Assembly: GCA_963662155.1 (NCBI GenBank)
Contig: OY759262.1
Span: forward strand, 16,322,282 to 16,386,281
From: Lamellibrachia columna
Taxonomy: Eukaryota; Annelida; Polychaeta; Sabellida; Siboglinidae
Length of the DNA: 64,000 bases
Direction: 5' to 3'
Shown: positions 59,301 through 64,000 of the stretch, one piece after another
Numbering within the stretch: position 1 is the stretch's first letter
How the letters are laid out: every line of letters starts with the position of its first letter
The notes under the pieces: generated by a model
Databases searched by the model: none
What the model was told of the DNA's origin: nothing
The model's input: the letters and a program-made list of their open reading frames with translations, nothing else
Made by a program: the position numbers and the translations under genes

Positions 59301-62300
59301 TACTACAACTCGTTGTCTTCTGTCAGTCAGCCATTGTTCTATCCAGTCAGTTATGCTATCCCCGATACCATGGGCTTTTAATTTAAGTAGCAATCTTTGA
59401 TGTGGCACTTTGTCAAAAGCTTTCTGAAAATCTAAGTAGATAATATCTACTGGCGATCCCACGTCTATCCACTTAGTGATTTCTTCCAAAAAACATAACA
59501 TATTTGTTAAGCATGACCTTGCTTTAAGGAATCCATGTTGAGATGAATTTAATAATTTATGCTTAACGAGGAAGTCCACCATATGGTCTTTAATTAACCT
59601 TTCTAATAATTTACAAATCACTGACGTTAAACTCACTGGTCTGTAATTCTCTGACTTATTTCTCGAACCCTTTTTAAATAATGGTATGATGTTTGCTTCT
59701 TTCCATTCAAACGGAACAACTCCCTCTTTTAATGACAAGTTGAATACTCTTGCAAGTGGTATACTGATTTGATCTACTGTTTCCATTAGTAATTTTGGAG
59801 GAATCCCATCCACTCCCGGTGATTTGTTATCCTTCATTGCCCTTATTTTCTTAGCTACCAATTCTGGAGTTACAACTAACGGTCCTAAATATTCAGATTT
59901 AGCCCCCTGAAATTTAGCATCAGCAACTGGTAATGAACTAATATCTTCCTTGGTAAACACTGAACTGAAGTAACCATTTAGGTCTTCCGCCATTAAAAAC
60001 CCCTGTGATATTATATTTCCAGCACTGTCTTCTAGAGGTCCAACCTTGTCTTGTACGTTTTGTTTACTCCTGACATATGCATAAAAACTCTTGCTGTCAT
60101 TTTTTATGTTACATGCCAGTTTTTGCTCATAGCTTCTTTTAGATTGTCTGATTTCAGTTGTAGCTGCATTAAGTGCCTCTTTGTATTTTGCATAGTCTTC
60201 TTCCTTTCTGGTACGCCTATAAACCCTCCACATAGTTTGTTTTAGCATTATTTTTCTAATAGCCTCTTTTGACAAATGTTTCTTTCTACACCGTTTTCCT
60301 TGTTTTCGGAAGGGAACAAATTTATCGATGATACTCTCAATTTCATATTTAAGAATGTTCCAGCATTCAATTGCGGTCTTATTCATCAGCATGTTATTCC
60401 AATCTAGCTGTGCTAAGTATTTTCTCATATCTTTGTAGTTACCTTTGTGGAAGTTTCTCTTGTACGTTTTCTTATTTTTACTTTCTGATTTTACATTGAT
60501 GTCAAAATGTATTTGATTATGGTCACTATTACCCAATGGTTCAAATATTTTTACATTGTCCACTAATTCTTTTTGTGATGACAAAACTATATCTAATACA
60601 TTTTCTCCCCTGGTTGGTTCTAGTACGTGCTGAGTAAGAAAGCTATCCTGGATTAAACATAGAAATTGTTGATCCTCAATCCCTGTGCTCTCTAGAGAAT
60701 TCCATTGTATGTGTCCATGGTTAAAATCTCCCATTATGATACATTCCCCTTTACTAACTTCCTTTATAGCGTTTTTTATTTTTGTGTTGTCCTCTTCGTT
60801 TATGTTTGGACTTCGGTAAACTAATCCAATAGTTAATTTTGAATTTCCTGAAACAATTTTGCACCAAACAGCTTCATCGCAATCTGCTTCCCTTTCTAGT
60901 TTTATTTCATAAGCCTGAATAGATTCTTTAACATATAAAATAACTCCCCCGCCCCTTCTTCCTATTCGATCTTTCCTAAACATTACGTATCCTGTCAGTC
61001 CTAATTCAGCATCTGTAATATCTATGTTGGCCCATGATTCAGTTATACCAATTATGTGAGGGTCAATATCTTCTACCATAATGTTTAATTCGTTTTTCTT
61101 ATTTACTATGCTCCTTGCATTTAAACATACGCATATATAACCTTTTTCAGAGATGTTTTTCGGATGATTTGATATTGGTTTATCTGTGCTAGTGGCCTCT
61201 TGTTCTGCTTGAGACACCTCTAGGTAACCCCCCTGCACTTCTAGTTTAAAGAATGTTTACTTCCAAAAACATTTGTCATTGTACCCAAGTCGCTATCTAC
61301 TGCTGCTGAAAGTTTGTCCGCGAATACTGCCGCCCCCTTTCCACTTAAATGAAGCCCATCCTTCATGTACATATCTGCCCTCCCAACAAAACTTCCCCAT
61401 AAATCCACAAATCCAACTTCCTCTTCCCTACACAGCCTCTGGACTAACATGTTAATTGCCATCCCCCGACAATTTCGATATTTGTGACCCCTCCTGCCCA
61501 TTACAGGTAAAATCCCTGACAGTATTACCTGCTCAACCCGCGTCTGTTTTAGTGTTCTGACCAACTGCCTATATTTCCTAACTATGGCAGTTGTACCCTC
61601 CCTCTCTACGTTATTTGTCCCTACGTGTACTAAAACAGATCCACCCTTACCCGAGCCTACGATGTTTTTTACCCTCTCAGTTATCGCCTCTATTTTGGCT
61701 CCAGGCAAGCAGACCACCACATCATCTCCCTTGTTTAAGACTCTGTCGGTCTTCCTAACTATCGAATCCCCCACAAACACCCTCGCTCTCTTCCTCACCC
61801 CCTCTATCACTGCTGCAGAATAACTCTTCCTTTCGATCCCCTCCATCACATTCTGTCCTGACCCCTTCCCTCCTGTCTCCCCCACTTCCCACTCCTTTGC
61901 TCTTGTCTCTCCCACTCCCCTCTCCTTCACTCCGGTTGTTTTCCCTTCCGTCTCCCCCACTCCCTTCTCCTTCCCTCCTGTCTCCCCTACTCCCCTCTCC
62001 TTCCCTCCGGTTGTTTTCCCTCCCGTCTCCCCCACTCCCTTCTCCTTCCCTCCTGTCGCCGCTACTCCCCTCTCCTTCACTCCGGTTGTCTTCCCTCCCG
62101 TCTCCCCCACTCCCTTCTCCTTCCCTCCTGTCTCCCCTACTCCCATCTCCTTCACTCTGGTTGTCTTCCCTTCCGTTCCTTTCCTTCCCGTCTCCTTACG
62201 TCCTGTCTCCCTATGACCTGTCACCTTCCCTCCTCTCAGCTTCCTCCCAGGCTGAGGTGAGCTCTCCCTAGCATCTCTTGTGTCTTTCGACACTTTATCG

Positions 62301-63509
62301 TCTACAGTTCCCCCACCGGAACTACTGGCACAACTCCCCTGTTCCCTTCCTACCATTGCCACAACGAGCAGCCTCAGCTCTTCCAACTCCACCTCTAGTT
62401 CCTTCATCCGTGCGCATCCCCTACACTCAAAACTAAAACTATCTGCCTGGACCTCAGCCCAGGACTTCTCGCACCCAGACTTGACGAAATCCACCCAGTT
62501 GCTGCAACTGCCACAAATTAAATGCCTTGTGGCCTTTAACTGCCGTTTGCACGGCGCCATCATACAATTTATTTTTAATTAGTTTGCTACGTTAGCCTTG
62601 AATAAGGCTGTTTTTGTGATCAAAAGAACACTTTAGGCTAAAAATCCTGCCACCTGGCGAATACGGAGAACACTGTGTAACAAAACAACGAAGTCAGTGT
62701 GTACTAATTTACGCTAAAATCCTGCTGTTAATTCCTTTTTACCGAAAACGTTGACTACCACTATGTCAGATATTACCTTATGTATGTAATTTAAGTAAAT
62801 AGATCACTTTATATATATATATATATTAGCCAATGTAAACTATTCACTATGCTATCTCAATTTTCGAATAGTAAACAACCCTATTATCGCTCGCTGAATT
62901 CCCCGACAGAATCCGAAACTAACTTACTCTAAAATACTCCCTCTGACTAATAATTAACAAAACCTGTTTCCTAATATATGTCTACAATACGTTTGTGTAT
63001 AATATATATTCAATAGTAATACTTATTCTATTTGAGTATTGTCCAGGTCAACCCTTGGTGACAGACAATGTGACATGGGTAATGTTAGTATTCTCCAGGT
63101 AAACCTATCTGACCACTTGGAACTAGTTTAACCATTAACAAATATTCAATTCTAATCAGTCTTCTTATATTACGCTTGAACATCCTGGGACCCCACCTAT
63201 AGGGGTACAGAGGGGTGTAGAGGGGCGGCTGAACTCACCCTGTGATCTCCTCTGTCACTGTGTGTTCCACCTGTAATCTGGCGTTCACTTCAATGAAGTA
63301 ATACTTCCCCGACTTGTCAAGCAGAAACTCCACCGTTCCAGCGTTCTCGTAGCCGACATTATGCGCAAGTCGAACAGCGTCATTTAGCATTGCGTCACGA
63401 ATCTCCGGATCTAAGTTTGGTGCTGGCGCAATCTCGATGACCTTCTGATGACGTCGCTGGACAGAACAGTCACGTTCGAACAGGTGAATCACGTTGCCAT
63501 ATTTGTCAC
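39501..63509 (-). CDS. PC: Pyruvate carboxylase, 14 exons, N-terminal part outside the window
   Basis: Biotin enzyme that carboxylates pyruvate to oxaloacetate, normally a mitochondrial matrix tetramer feeding gluconeogenesis and the TCA cycle. Exons from 5' to 3' are 63239-63509, 57498-57659, 57069-57251, 54787-55021, 52750-52974, 51948-52104, 51347-51453, 50686-50819, 49418-49667, 48468-48712, 47833-48012, 46773-47021, 41054-41194 and 39501-39749. Every junction has GT and AG and the phases fit throughout, giving about 928 codons of the ~1,180 usual. Domains in order: ATP-grasp and C-terminal part of biotin carboxylase; carboxyltransferase with [10 protein letters not shown], the GIKDMAG Lys and the HMHTHDT metal ligands; the allosteric/PT linker; and the biotin carrier domain with AMKM. 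No frameshift or premature stop was seen, so the gene looks functional. The mitochondrial targeting peptide and first ~250 residues lie past position 64,000. Introns carry a Kolobok-like element, a CR1-like LINE and several minisatellites. Confidence 0.96.
41054..41194 (-). CDS. PC: Pyruvate carboxylase exon 13 of those seen
   Basis: 47 codons between GCTCAG| and |GTGAGC. It encodes [20 protein letters not shown] and [18 protein letters not shown], the segment leading to the carrier domain. Confidence 0.95.
41195..41369. repeat. ~27-bp TTAAACCTCATTAGCACAGG repeat, left part
   Basis: Units CATTAAACCTCATTAGCACA-GGGGCC occur about five times from 41,212. The array continues after the Kolobok-like element at 44,608-44,655, showing that the element inserted into it at a TTAA. 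Confidence 0.88.
41370..41395 (+). repeat. Left terminal inverted repeat, Kolobok-like element
   Basis: GGGGACAGGCGCTGCGGGAT followed by a T-rich stretch. The partner is at 44,578-44,603. Confidence 0.82.
41909..43844 (+). pseudogene. Kolobok-like transposase (Mutator-like domain), one frameshift
   Basis: ATG at 41,909 begins [20 protein letters not shown], a basic N-terminus, followed by a Ser/Gly/acidic linker. A zinc-ribbon-like block ([18 protein letters not shown]) comes next. The catalytic region holds [20 protein letters not shown] (first Asp), [21 protein letters not shown] (second Asp) and, in the second frame, [14 protein letters not shown] (likely Glu). This is the invertebrate transposase family usually annotated as Mutator-like domain protein. 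The C-terminus is a basic helix ([20 protein letters not shown]). Total length is about 644 codons. The frame changes once near 43,118-43,127, between [13 protein letters not shown] and [13 protein letters not shown], so this copy is probably dead unless that is a sequence error. The stop TAG at 43,842 is followed by two histone-type stem-loops. Confidence 0.8.
43864..43879 (+). promoter_or_regulatory. Histone-type 3' stem-loop, first copy
   Basis: GGCTCTCTTCAGAGCC forms a perfect 6-bp stem (GGCTCT/AGAGCC) with loop CTTC, 19 bases after the transposase stop. Flanks are AAAAACAAAC before and AACACACA after. It matches the SLBP-binding stem-loop of replication-dependent histone mRNAs except for one loop base. 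Confidence 0.85.
43894..43909 (+). promoter_or_regulatory. Histone-type 3' stem-loop, second copy (canonical)
   Basis: GGCTCTTTTCAGAGCC is identical to the animal histone mRNA 3' stem-loop, with loop TTTC. It has an A-rich 5' flank (ACAAAAAAC) and a 3' flank AACCACTC close to the usual ACCA/ACCCA cleavage region. It lies 49 bases after the transposase stop, in the sense orientation. Confidence 0.9.
43918..43930 (+). promoter_or_regulatory. Possible histone downstream element (U7 site)
   Basis: TTGGAGAAGAGCT lies 9-21 bases after the second stem-loop. In histone pre-mRNAs a purine-rich element (AAGAAAGA-like) at this distance pairs with U7 snRNA. The match is by composition and position only. 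Confidence 0.45.
43931..44577. other. 3' non-coding part of the Kolobok-like element
   Basis: No ORF of note. It contains a short repeat (AATAGT-AAAA-GTGTAT-CA near 43,989 and 44,022) and ends in an A15 run next to the right inverted repeat. Confidence 0.55.
44578..44603 (-). repeat. Right terminal inverted repeat, Kolobok-like element
   Basis: AAAAATCCGCCGCAGCC followed by TCTGTCCCC, then the TTAA target duplication. Confidence 0.82.
44604..46772. other. Remainder of the pyruvate carboxylase intron
   Basis: It starts with two more units of the 27-base repeat (to about 44,655). After that AT-rich sequence without recognisable coding, RNA or repeat features. Confidence 0.5.
46773..47021 (-). 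CDS. PC: Pyruvate carboxylase exon 12 of those seen
   Basis: 83 codons between GATGTCAG| and |GTTAGT. It encodes [39 protein letters not shown] and [13 protein letters not shown], in the region linking the carboxyltransferase and carrier domains. Confidence 0.95.
47320..47640. repeat. (GTGC)n microsatellite and ~25-bp GTACAGCTGTCATGTATGTC repeat
   Basis: GTGCG tetranucleotides at 47,322-47,390. Then about seven units of GTACAGCTGTCATGTATGT-based repeat at 47,425-47,640. It lies inside a pyruvate carboxylase intron. Confidence 0.9.
47833..48012 (-). CDS. PC: Pyruvate carboxylase exon 11 of those seen
   Basis: 60 codons between TTTCAG| and |GTACAT. It encodes [20 protein letters not shown], then [13 protein letters not shown] and [10 protein letters not shown]. 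Confidence 0.95.
48468..48712 (-). CDS. PC: Pyruvate carboxylase exon 10 of those seen
   Basis: It starts two bases into a codon after TTGGCAG and ends GACATCATTAAA|GTAGGT. It encodes [40 protein letters not shown] and [16 protein letters not shown]. Confidence 0.95.
48713..49417. other. Pyruvate carboxylase intron
   Basis: About 705 bases, AT-rich, with TAATCA-rich sequence at 49,010-49,330. No other feature was recognised. Confidence 0.55.
49418..49667 (-). CDS. PC: Pyruvate carboxylase exon 9 of those seen: carboxyltransferase metal site
   Basis: It encodes [33 protein letters not shown] (the two His ligands of the catalytic metal), [20 protein letters not shown] and SQPSMG. The acceptor is CCTCAG|GACATG and the donor is GATACAG|GTTGGT. 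Confidence 0.96.
49668..50090. repeat. 19-bp GTAACACAGTCACATGAAG minisatellite, about 20 copies
   Basis: It begins one base after the carboxyltransferase exon acceptor region (GGTAACACAGGGTAACACAG) and becomes near-perfect from about 49,880 to 50,065. It lies in a pyruvate carboxylase intron. Confidence 0.92.
50686..50819 (-). CDS. PC: Pyruvate carboxylase exon 8 of those seen
   Basis: It encodes [20 protein letters not shown] and [12 protein letters not shown]. The terminal Lys is the metal-site Lys that continues as KDMAG in the next exon. Confidence 0.95.
51347..51453 (-). CDS. PC: Pyruvate carboxylase exon 7 of those seen
   Basis: It encodes [20 protein letters not shown] and [16 protein letters not shown]. 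The acceptor is GTTGGCAG| and the donor |GTAATG. Confidence 0.95.
51948..52104 (-). CDS. PC: Pyruvate carboxylase exon 6 of those seen
   Basis: It encodes [39 protein letters not shown] and YPDNVVHE. The acceptor is TTGAAG|, weaker than the usual CAG. Confidence 0.94.
52750..52974 (-). CDS. PC: Pyruvate carboxylase exon 5 of those seen: start of carboxyltransferase
   Basis: It encodes [39 protein letters not shown] (metal Asp and substrate Gln/Arg region) and [12 protein letters not shown]. Confidence 0.95.
52990..53062. repeat. 14-bp AGGCAGACGGACAC repeat, 4 copies
   Basis: A short array 15-85 bases 5' of the carboxyltransferase exon, in gene orientation, within the branch-point region of the intron. 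Confidence 0.85.
53063..54786. other. Pyruvate carboxylase intron
   Basis: About 1.7 kb with no coding motif. A short CATGCAACCACGCACTGCAC-type repeat occurs three times at about 53,950-54,013. Confidence 0.5.
54787..55021 (-). CDS. PC: Pyruvate carboxylase exon 4 of those seen
   Basis: It encodes [34 protein letters not shown] and [20 protein letters not shown], the end of the biotin carboxylase domain and the linker. It ends CCTTTCT|GTGAGT. Confidence 0.94.
56149..56391 (+). pseudogene. THAP zinc-finger remnant
   Basis: The + strand frame encodes [26 protein letters not shown], a stop at 56,242, then [20 protein letters not shown] and [16 protein letters not shown]. The order C-S-N, F-P-x-D, W-x-x-F-V, W-T and a late His matches the C2CH THAP domain. 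The third Cys ligand is replaced and a stop interrupts it. THAP domains are the DNA-binding part of P-element-like and other transposases, so this is probably a transposon relic in the intron. The minus-strand ORF at 56,408-56,653 ([20 protein letters not shown]) may belong to the same relic. Confidence 0.5.
56668..56823. repeat. ~28-bp GCACGGCTGTCAATCACAGT repeat, about 5 copies
   Basis: Units contain CAGTCAGGCC-CTGCAC-GCTGTCAATCA. It lies in the pyruvate carboxylase intron, just right of the THAP relic. Confidence 0.88.
57069..57251 (-). CDS. PC: Pyruvate carboxylase exon 3 of those seen
   Basis: 61 codons: [51 protein letters not shown]. It is part of the biotin carboxylase C-terminal subdomain. 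Confidence 0.95.
57498..57659 (-). CDS. PC: Pyruvate carboxylase exon 2 of those seen
   Basis: It encodes [40 protein letters not shown] and TGRIE. The acceptor is CATCCAG|GGTTGACC; the same GGTTGACC sequence starts the 52-base repeat units upstream in the intron. Confidence 0.95.
57647..58268. repeat. 52-bp minisatellite grown from the exon 3' splice junction, about 12 copies
   Basis: The unit (+ strand) is CCAGGTCAACCCTTGGTGAC, AGACAATGTGACATGGGTAA, TGTTAGTATTGT. The first unit overlaps the first 10-12 coding bases of the exon ending at 57,659. Later units have either GACAATG or GTAAATG. The array is cut by the LINE at 58,268 and resumes at 63,035-63,105. Confidence 0.93.
58269..58289 (-). 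repeat. 3'-terminal repeat of the LINE
   Basis: On the element strand the 3' end is AAATCTTGTTA repeated twice. CR1-group elements end in short tandem repeats instead of poly(A). These are likely recognised by the element's own reverse transcriptase. Confidence 0.7.
58365..61238 (-). CDS. LINE ORF2: AP endonuclease and reverse transcriptase
   Basis: 957 codons. The N-terminal endonuclease (residues ~35-250) shows [48 protein letters not shown] and [11 protein letters not shown]. The reverse transcriptase (~470-760) shows [68 protein letters not shown] and the catalytic [10 protein letters not shown]-terminal region (~800-957) contains [20 protein letters not shown]. The region reads GTG, not ATG, just after the ORF1 stop; the first ATG is codon 54, already inside the endonuclease. 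The frame is -1 relative to ORF1 and stays open through the ORF1 stop, so translation by frameshifting from ORF1 is likely. Confidence 0.93.
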   Translation of the reverse strand: MQGGYLEVSQAEQEATSTDKPISNHPKNISEKGYICVCLNARSIVNKKNELNIMVEDIDPHIIGITESWANIDITDAELGLTGYVMFRKDRIGRRGGGVILYVKESIQAYEIKLEREADCDEAVWCKIVSGNSKLTIGLVYRSPNINEEDNTKIKNAIKEVSKGECIIMGDFNHGHIQWNSLESTGIEDQQFLCLIQDSFLTQHVLEPTRGENVLDIVLSSQKELVDNVKIFEPLGNSDHNQIHFDINVKSESKNKKTYKRNFHKGNYKDMRKYLAQLDWNNMLMNKTAIECWNILKYEIESIIDKFVPFRKQGKRCRKKHLSKEAIRKIMLKQTMWRVYRRTRKEEDYAKYKEALNAATTEIRQSKRSYEQKLACNIKNDSKSFYAYVRSKQNVQDKVGPLEDSAGNIISQGFLMAEDLNGYFSSVFTKEDISSLPVADAKFQGAKSEYLGPLVVTPELVAKKIRAMKDNKSPGVDGIPPKLLMETVDQISIPLARVFNLSLKEGVVPFEWKEANIIPLFKKGSRNKSENYRPVSLTSVICKLLERLIKDHMVDFLVKHKLLNSSQHGFLKARSCLTNMLCFLEEITKWIDVGSPVDIIYLDFQKAFDKVPHQRLLLKLKAHGIGDSITDWIEQWLTDRRQRVVVDGEVSNWKSVLSGVPQGSVLGPILFLIYINDLDDSITSNVLKFADDTKLFRKVNTDGDKQHLQNDLDRLVKWSEKWQMLFNFGKCKCLHTGHGNLNVNYKMGDTVLGTTVKEKDLGVTISADMKVSEQCGIAASKGNQILGLIRRNITYKGKKLIIPLYKAIVRPHLEYCIQAWRPYRKKDIDTLERIQRRATKMIPELRDLSYEERLKECGLTTLETRRLRGDQIEVFKILNGYEIIDRNMFFSLKKDSRTRGHEVKLVKDQCRLDIRKHSFSQRTINEWNKLSTDCVTASSVNMFKNKVDTYIRRAGYK
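61241..62563 (-). CDS. LINE ORF1: zinc finger, coiled coil and SGNH hydrolase
   Basis: 440 codons from ATG at 62,563. Residues ~15-60 hold Cys-rich pairs ([26 protein letters not shown]), a PHD-like zinc finger. A short coiled coil follows ([20 protein letters not shown]). Residues ~105-235 are a low-complexity basic repeat based on [10 protein letters not shown] and [10 protein letters not shown]. The C-terminal ~190 residues form an SGNH esterase-like domain: [11 protein letters not shown] (Ser block), [11 protein letters not shown] (Gly/Asn block) and [12 protein letters not shown] (Asp-x-x-His block). Such ORF1 proteins bind element RNA in CR1-group LINEs. The ORF ends S-L-N-stop, where the last codons create a frameshift heptamer. 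Confidence 0.9.
   Translation of the reverse strand: MMAPCKRQLKATRHLICGSCSNWVDFVKSGCEKSWAEVQADSFSFECRGCARMKELEVELEELRLLVVAMVGREQGSCASSSGGGTVDDKVSKDTRDARESSPQPGRKLRGGKVTGHRETGRKETGRKGTEGKTTRVKEMGVGETGGKEKGVGETGGKTTGVKERGVAATGGKEKGVGETGGKTTGGKERGVGETGGKEKGVGETEGKTTGVKERGVGETRAKEWEVGETGGKGSGQNVMEGIERKSYSAAVIEGVRKRARVFVGDSIVRKTDRVLNKGDDVVVCLPGAKIEAITERVKNIVGSGKGGSVLVHVGTNNVEREGTTAIVRKYRQLVRTLKQTRVEQVILSGILPVMGRRGHKYRNCRGMAINMLVQRLCREEEVGFVDLWGSFVGRADMYMKDGLHLSGKGAAVFADKLSAAVDSDLGTMTNVFGSKHSLN
61244..61250 (-). promoter_or_regulatory. Predicted -1 ribosomal frameshift site TTTAAAC
   Basis: On the element strand the sequence is TC-T TTA AAC TAG, with codon borders exactly as in the X XXY YYZ slippery rule, immediately before the ORF1 stop at 61,243-61,241. 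Slippage by -1 gives TTT AAA CTA GAA GTG, which runs straight into ORF2. No obvious downstream pseudoknot was found by eye. Confidence 0.72.
62564..63034 (-). other. 5' UTR and internal promoter region of the LINE
   Basis: 470 bases before the ORF1 ATG with no ORF. A short TA run lies at 62,811-62,826. LINE promoters are internal, so the signals should be here, but no motif can be named. Confidence 0.5.
63035..63107. repeat. Last 1.4 units of the 52-bp array, right of the LINE
   Basis: It begins AGTATTGTCCAGGTCAACCC and continues with the same unit as at 57.7-58.3 kb. It was separated from the rest by the LINE insertion. Confidence 0.9.
63239..63509 (-). CDS. PC: Pyruvate carboxylase first exon in the window: ATP-grasp domain
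   Basis: It encodes [49 protein letters not shown] and [20 protein letters not shown]. These are biotin carboxylase motifs that bind ATP, metal (EVNxR) and biotin. Acceptor TTTCAG|, donor GG|GTGAGT. Confidence 0.96.
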
Positions 63510-64000
63510 CTGAAACACACACCAGAGGCCGCAACATTACATACAGTGAGGTGTCCCACCATCTGAACTAATTTACACTTCTGCCCTCTTACTCTATTTT
63601 AAAATGTTTAATTGTTAATACATTCTATGTACTGCTGTCCACGTTGAGTTGCATGGAAATAAACTATTAAACGAAAATTAACTTGATCTACGAGTCCCAG
63701 ATTTTTACGGAGATGTTGACATTTTCTAGACATACATTTTTTATATACATGCCAAGCCACTATGGAACATCATTGTGTGTCATTATGTCATTAGCCATGC
63801 AGGCTGACAGTGCACTTTGGTGATAAAAAACTTGCACAGACAATCTTGCTGTTTTTATTTTCATATTAACCAGTTATTAGTGGTAGATGGTGCAATTCAA
63901 AAGAAAATATGAATGTCCCAAAATGCTTACATACAATGAATAGGGAATGCAAGTCTTGTGACCTAGTTTTAGAGGTTCCACGTTAGTTGAGCCAACTGGC
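63510..64000. other. Pyruvate carboxylase intron continuing past the window
   Basis: No coding motif is seen. The missing 5' exons (targeting peptide and first half of biotin carboxylase) must lie beyond position 64,000 on this strand. Confidence 0.6.

Larger units (their letters stand above)
58269..63034 (-). mobile_element. Full-length CR1-like LINE, 4.77 kb, two intact ORFs
   Basis: A non-LTR retrotransposon on the minus strand: 5' UTR (about 63,034-62,564), ORF1 (62,563-61,241), ORF2 (about 61,238-58,365) and a 96-base 3' UTR ending in two copies of AAATCTTGTTA. AGTATT at 58,263-58,268 and 63,035-63,040 looks like a 6-base target duplication, although the target is a repeat that holds this motif in each unit. 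Both ORFs are free of stops and frameshifts, the only intact transposon genes in the window, which implies a young copy. ORF1 with a zinc finger and an SGNH hydrolase, with AP-endonuclease/RT ORF2, fits the CR1 group. Confidence 0.88.

Noticed and set aside
61897..62271. Pro/Ser/Leu-rich ORF on the + strand
   Set aside because: It is antisense to the low-complexity linker of the LINE ORF1, which is intact and has recognisable domains on both sides.

Overview
This is nuclear DNA from an animal, most likely a marine invertebrate. The genes have introns, there are long micro- and minisatellites, and remnants of at least six transposon classes are present. A lophotrochozoan or a cephalochordate would fit; the sequence alone does not settle the species. 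No bacterial features (operons, CRISPR arrays, tRNA or rRNA genes) were seen.

Layout. (1) 0.6-2.5 kb, + strand: last two exons of a Ly6/uPAR-type GPI-anchored protein gene. (2) 2.8-8.5 kb: tandem repeats, LINE tails and a duplicated promoter-like block. (3) 8.6-11.0 kb, +: a small secreted F-type lectin-like (F5/8 fold) gene in four exons, broken by one base in a G10 run. (4) 11-15 kb: minisatellites and unrecognised candidate exons. (5) 15.7-16.8 and 21.9-24.3 kb, +: two decayed Polinton/Maverick copies (capsid, core-like and adenain-type protease genes). Between them lies a complete 3.28 kb pogo-like Tc1/mariner element (17,471-20,750) whose transposase ends in a PHD finger. (6) 25-34 kb: an RPA1-like fragment, a LINE tail, a 1.04 kb non-autonomous hAT element with its 8-bp target duplication, a coiled-coil protein gene ending in a CaaX box, and a possible ankyrin exon. 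(7) 34.5-36.6 kb: a 39-bp minisatellite of about 54 copies.

(8) 39.5-63.5 kb, - strand: the main host gene, pyruvate carboxylase. Fourteen exons keep one reading frame (about 928 codons) from the ATP-grasp part of the biotin carboxylase domain to the biotinyl AMKM motif and stop. The first ~250 residues lie beyond the window. Its introns hold two large elements. One is a 3.23 kb Kolobok-like DNA transposon (41,370-44,603) with a TTAA target duplication. The other is a 4.77 kb CR1-like LINE (58,269-63,034) with two long intact ORFs, inserted inside a 52-bp tandem array.

Two observations stand out. First, the Kolobok-like transposase gene is followed within about 20-65 bases by two copies of the canonical replication-dependent histone mRNA 3' stem-loop, then an ACCA-like flank and a purine-rich stretch where the U7-binding element would be. 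Second, in the LINE the last codons of ORF1 form the -1 frameshift heptamer T TTA AAC directly before the stop. ORF2 lies in the -1 frame and its first ATG is inside the endonuclease domain, so ORF2 is probably made by programmed frameshifting. In addition, the 52-bp array in the same intron appears to have grown from the 3' splice junction of a pyruvate carboxylase exon and carries repeated decoy acceptors.
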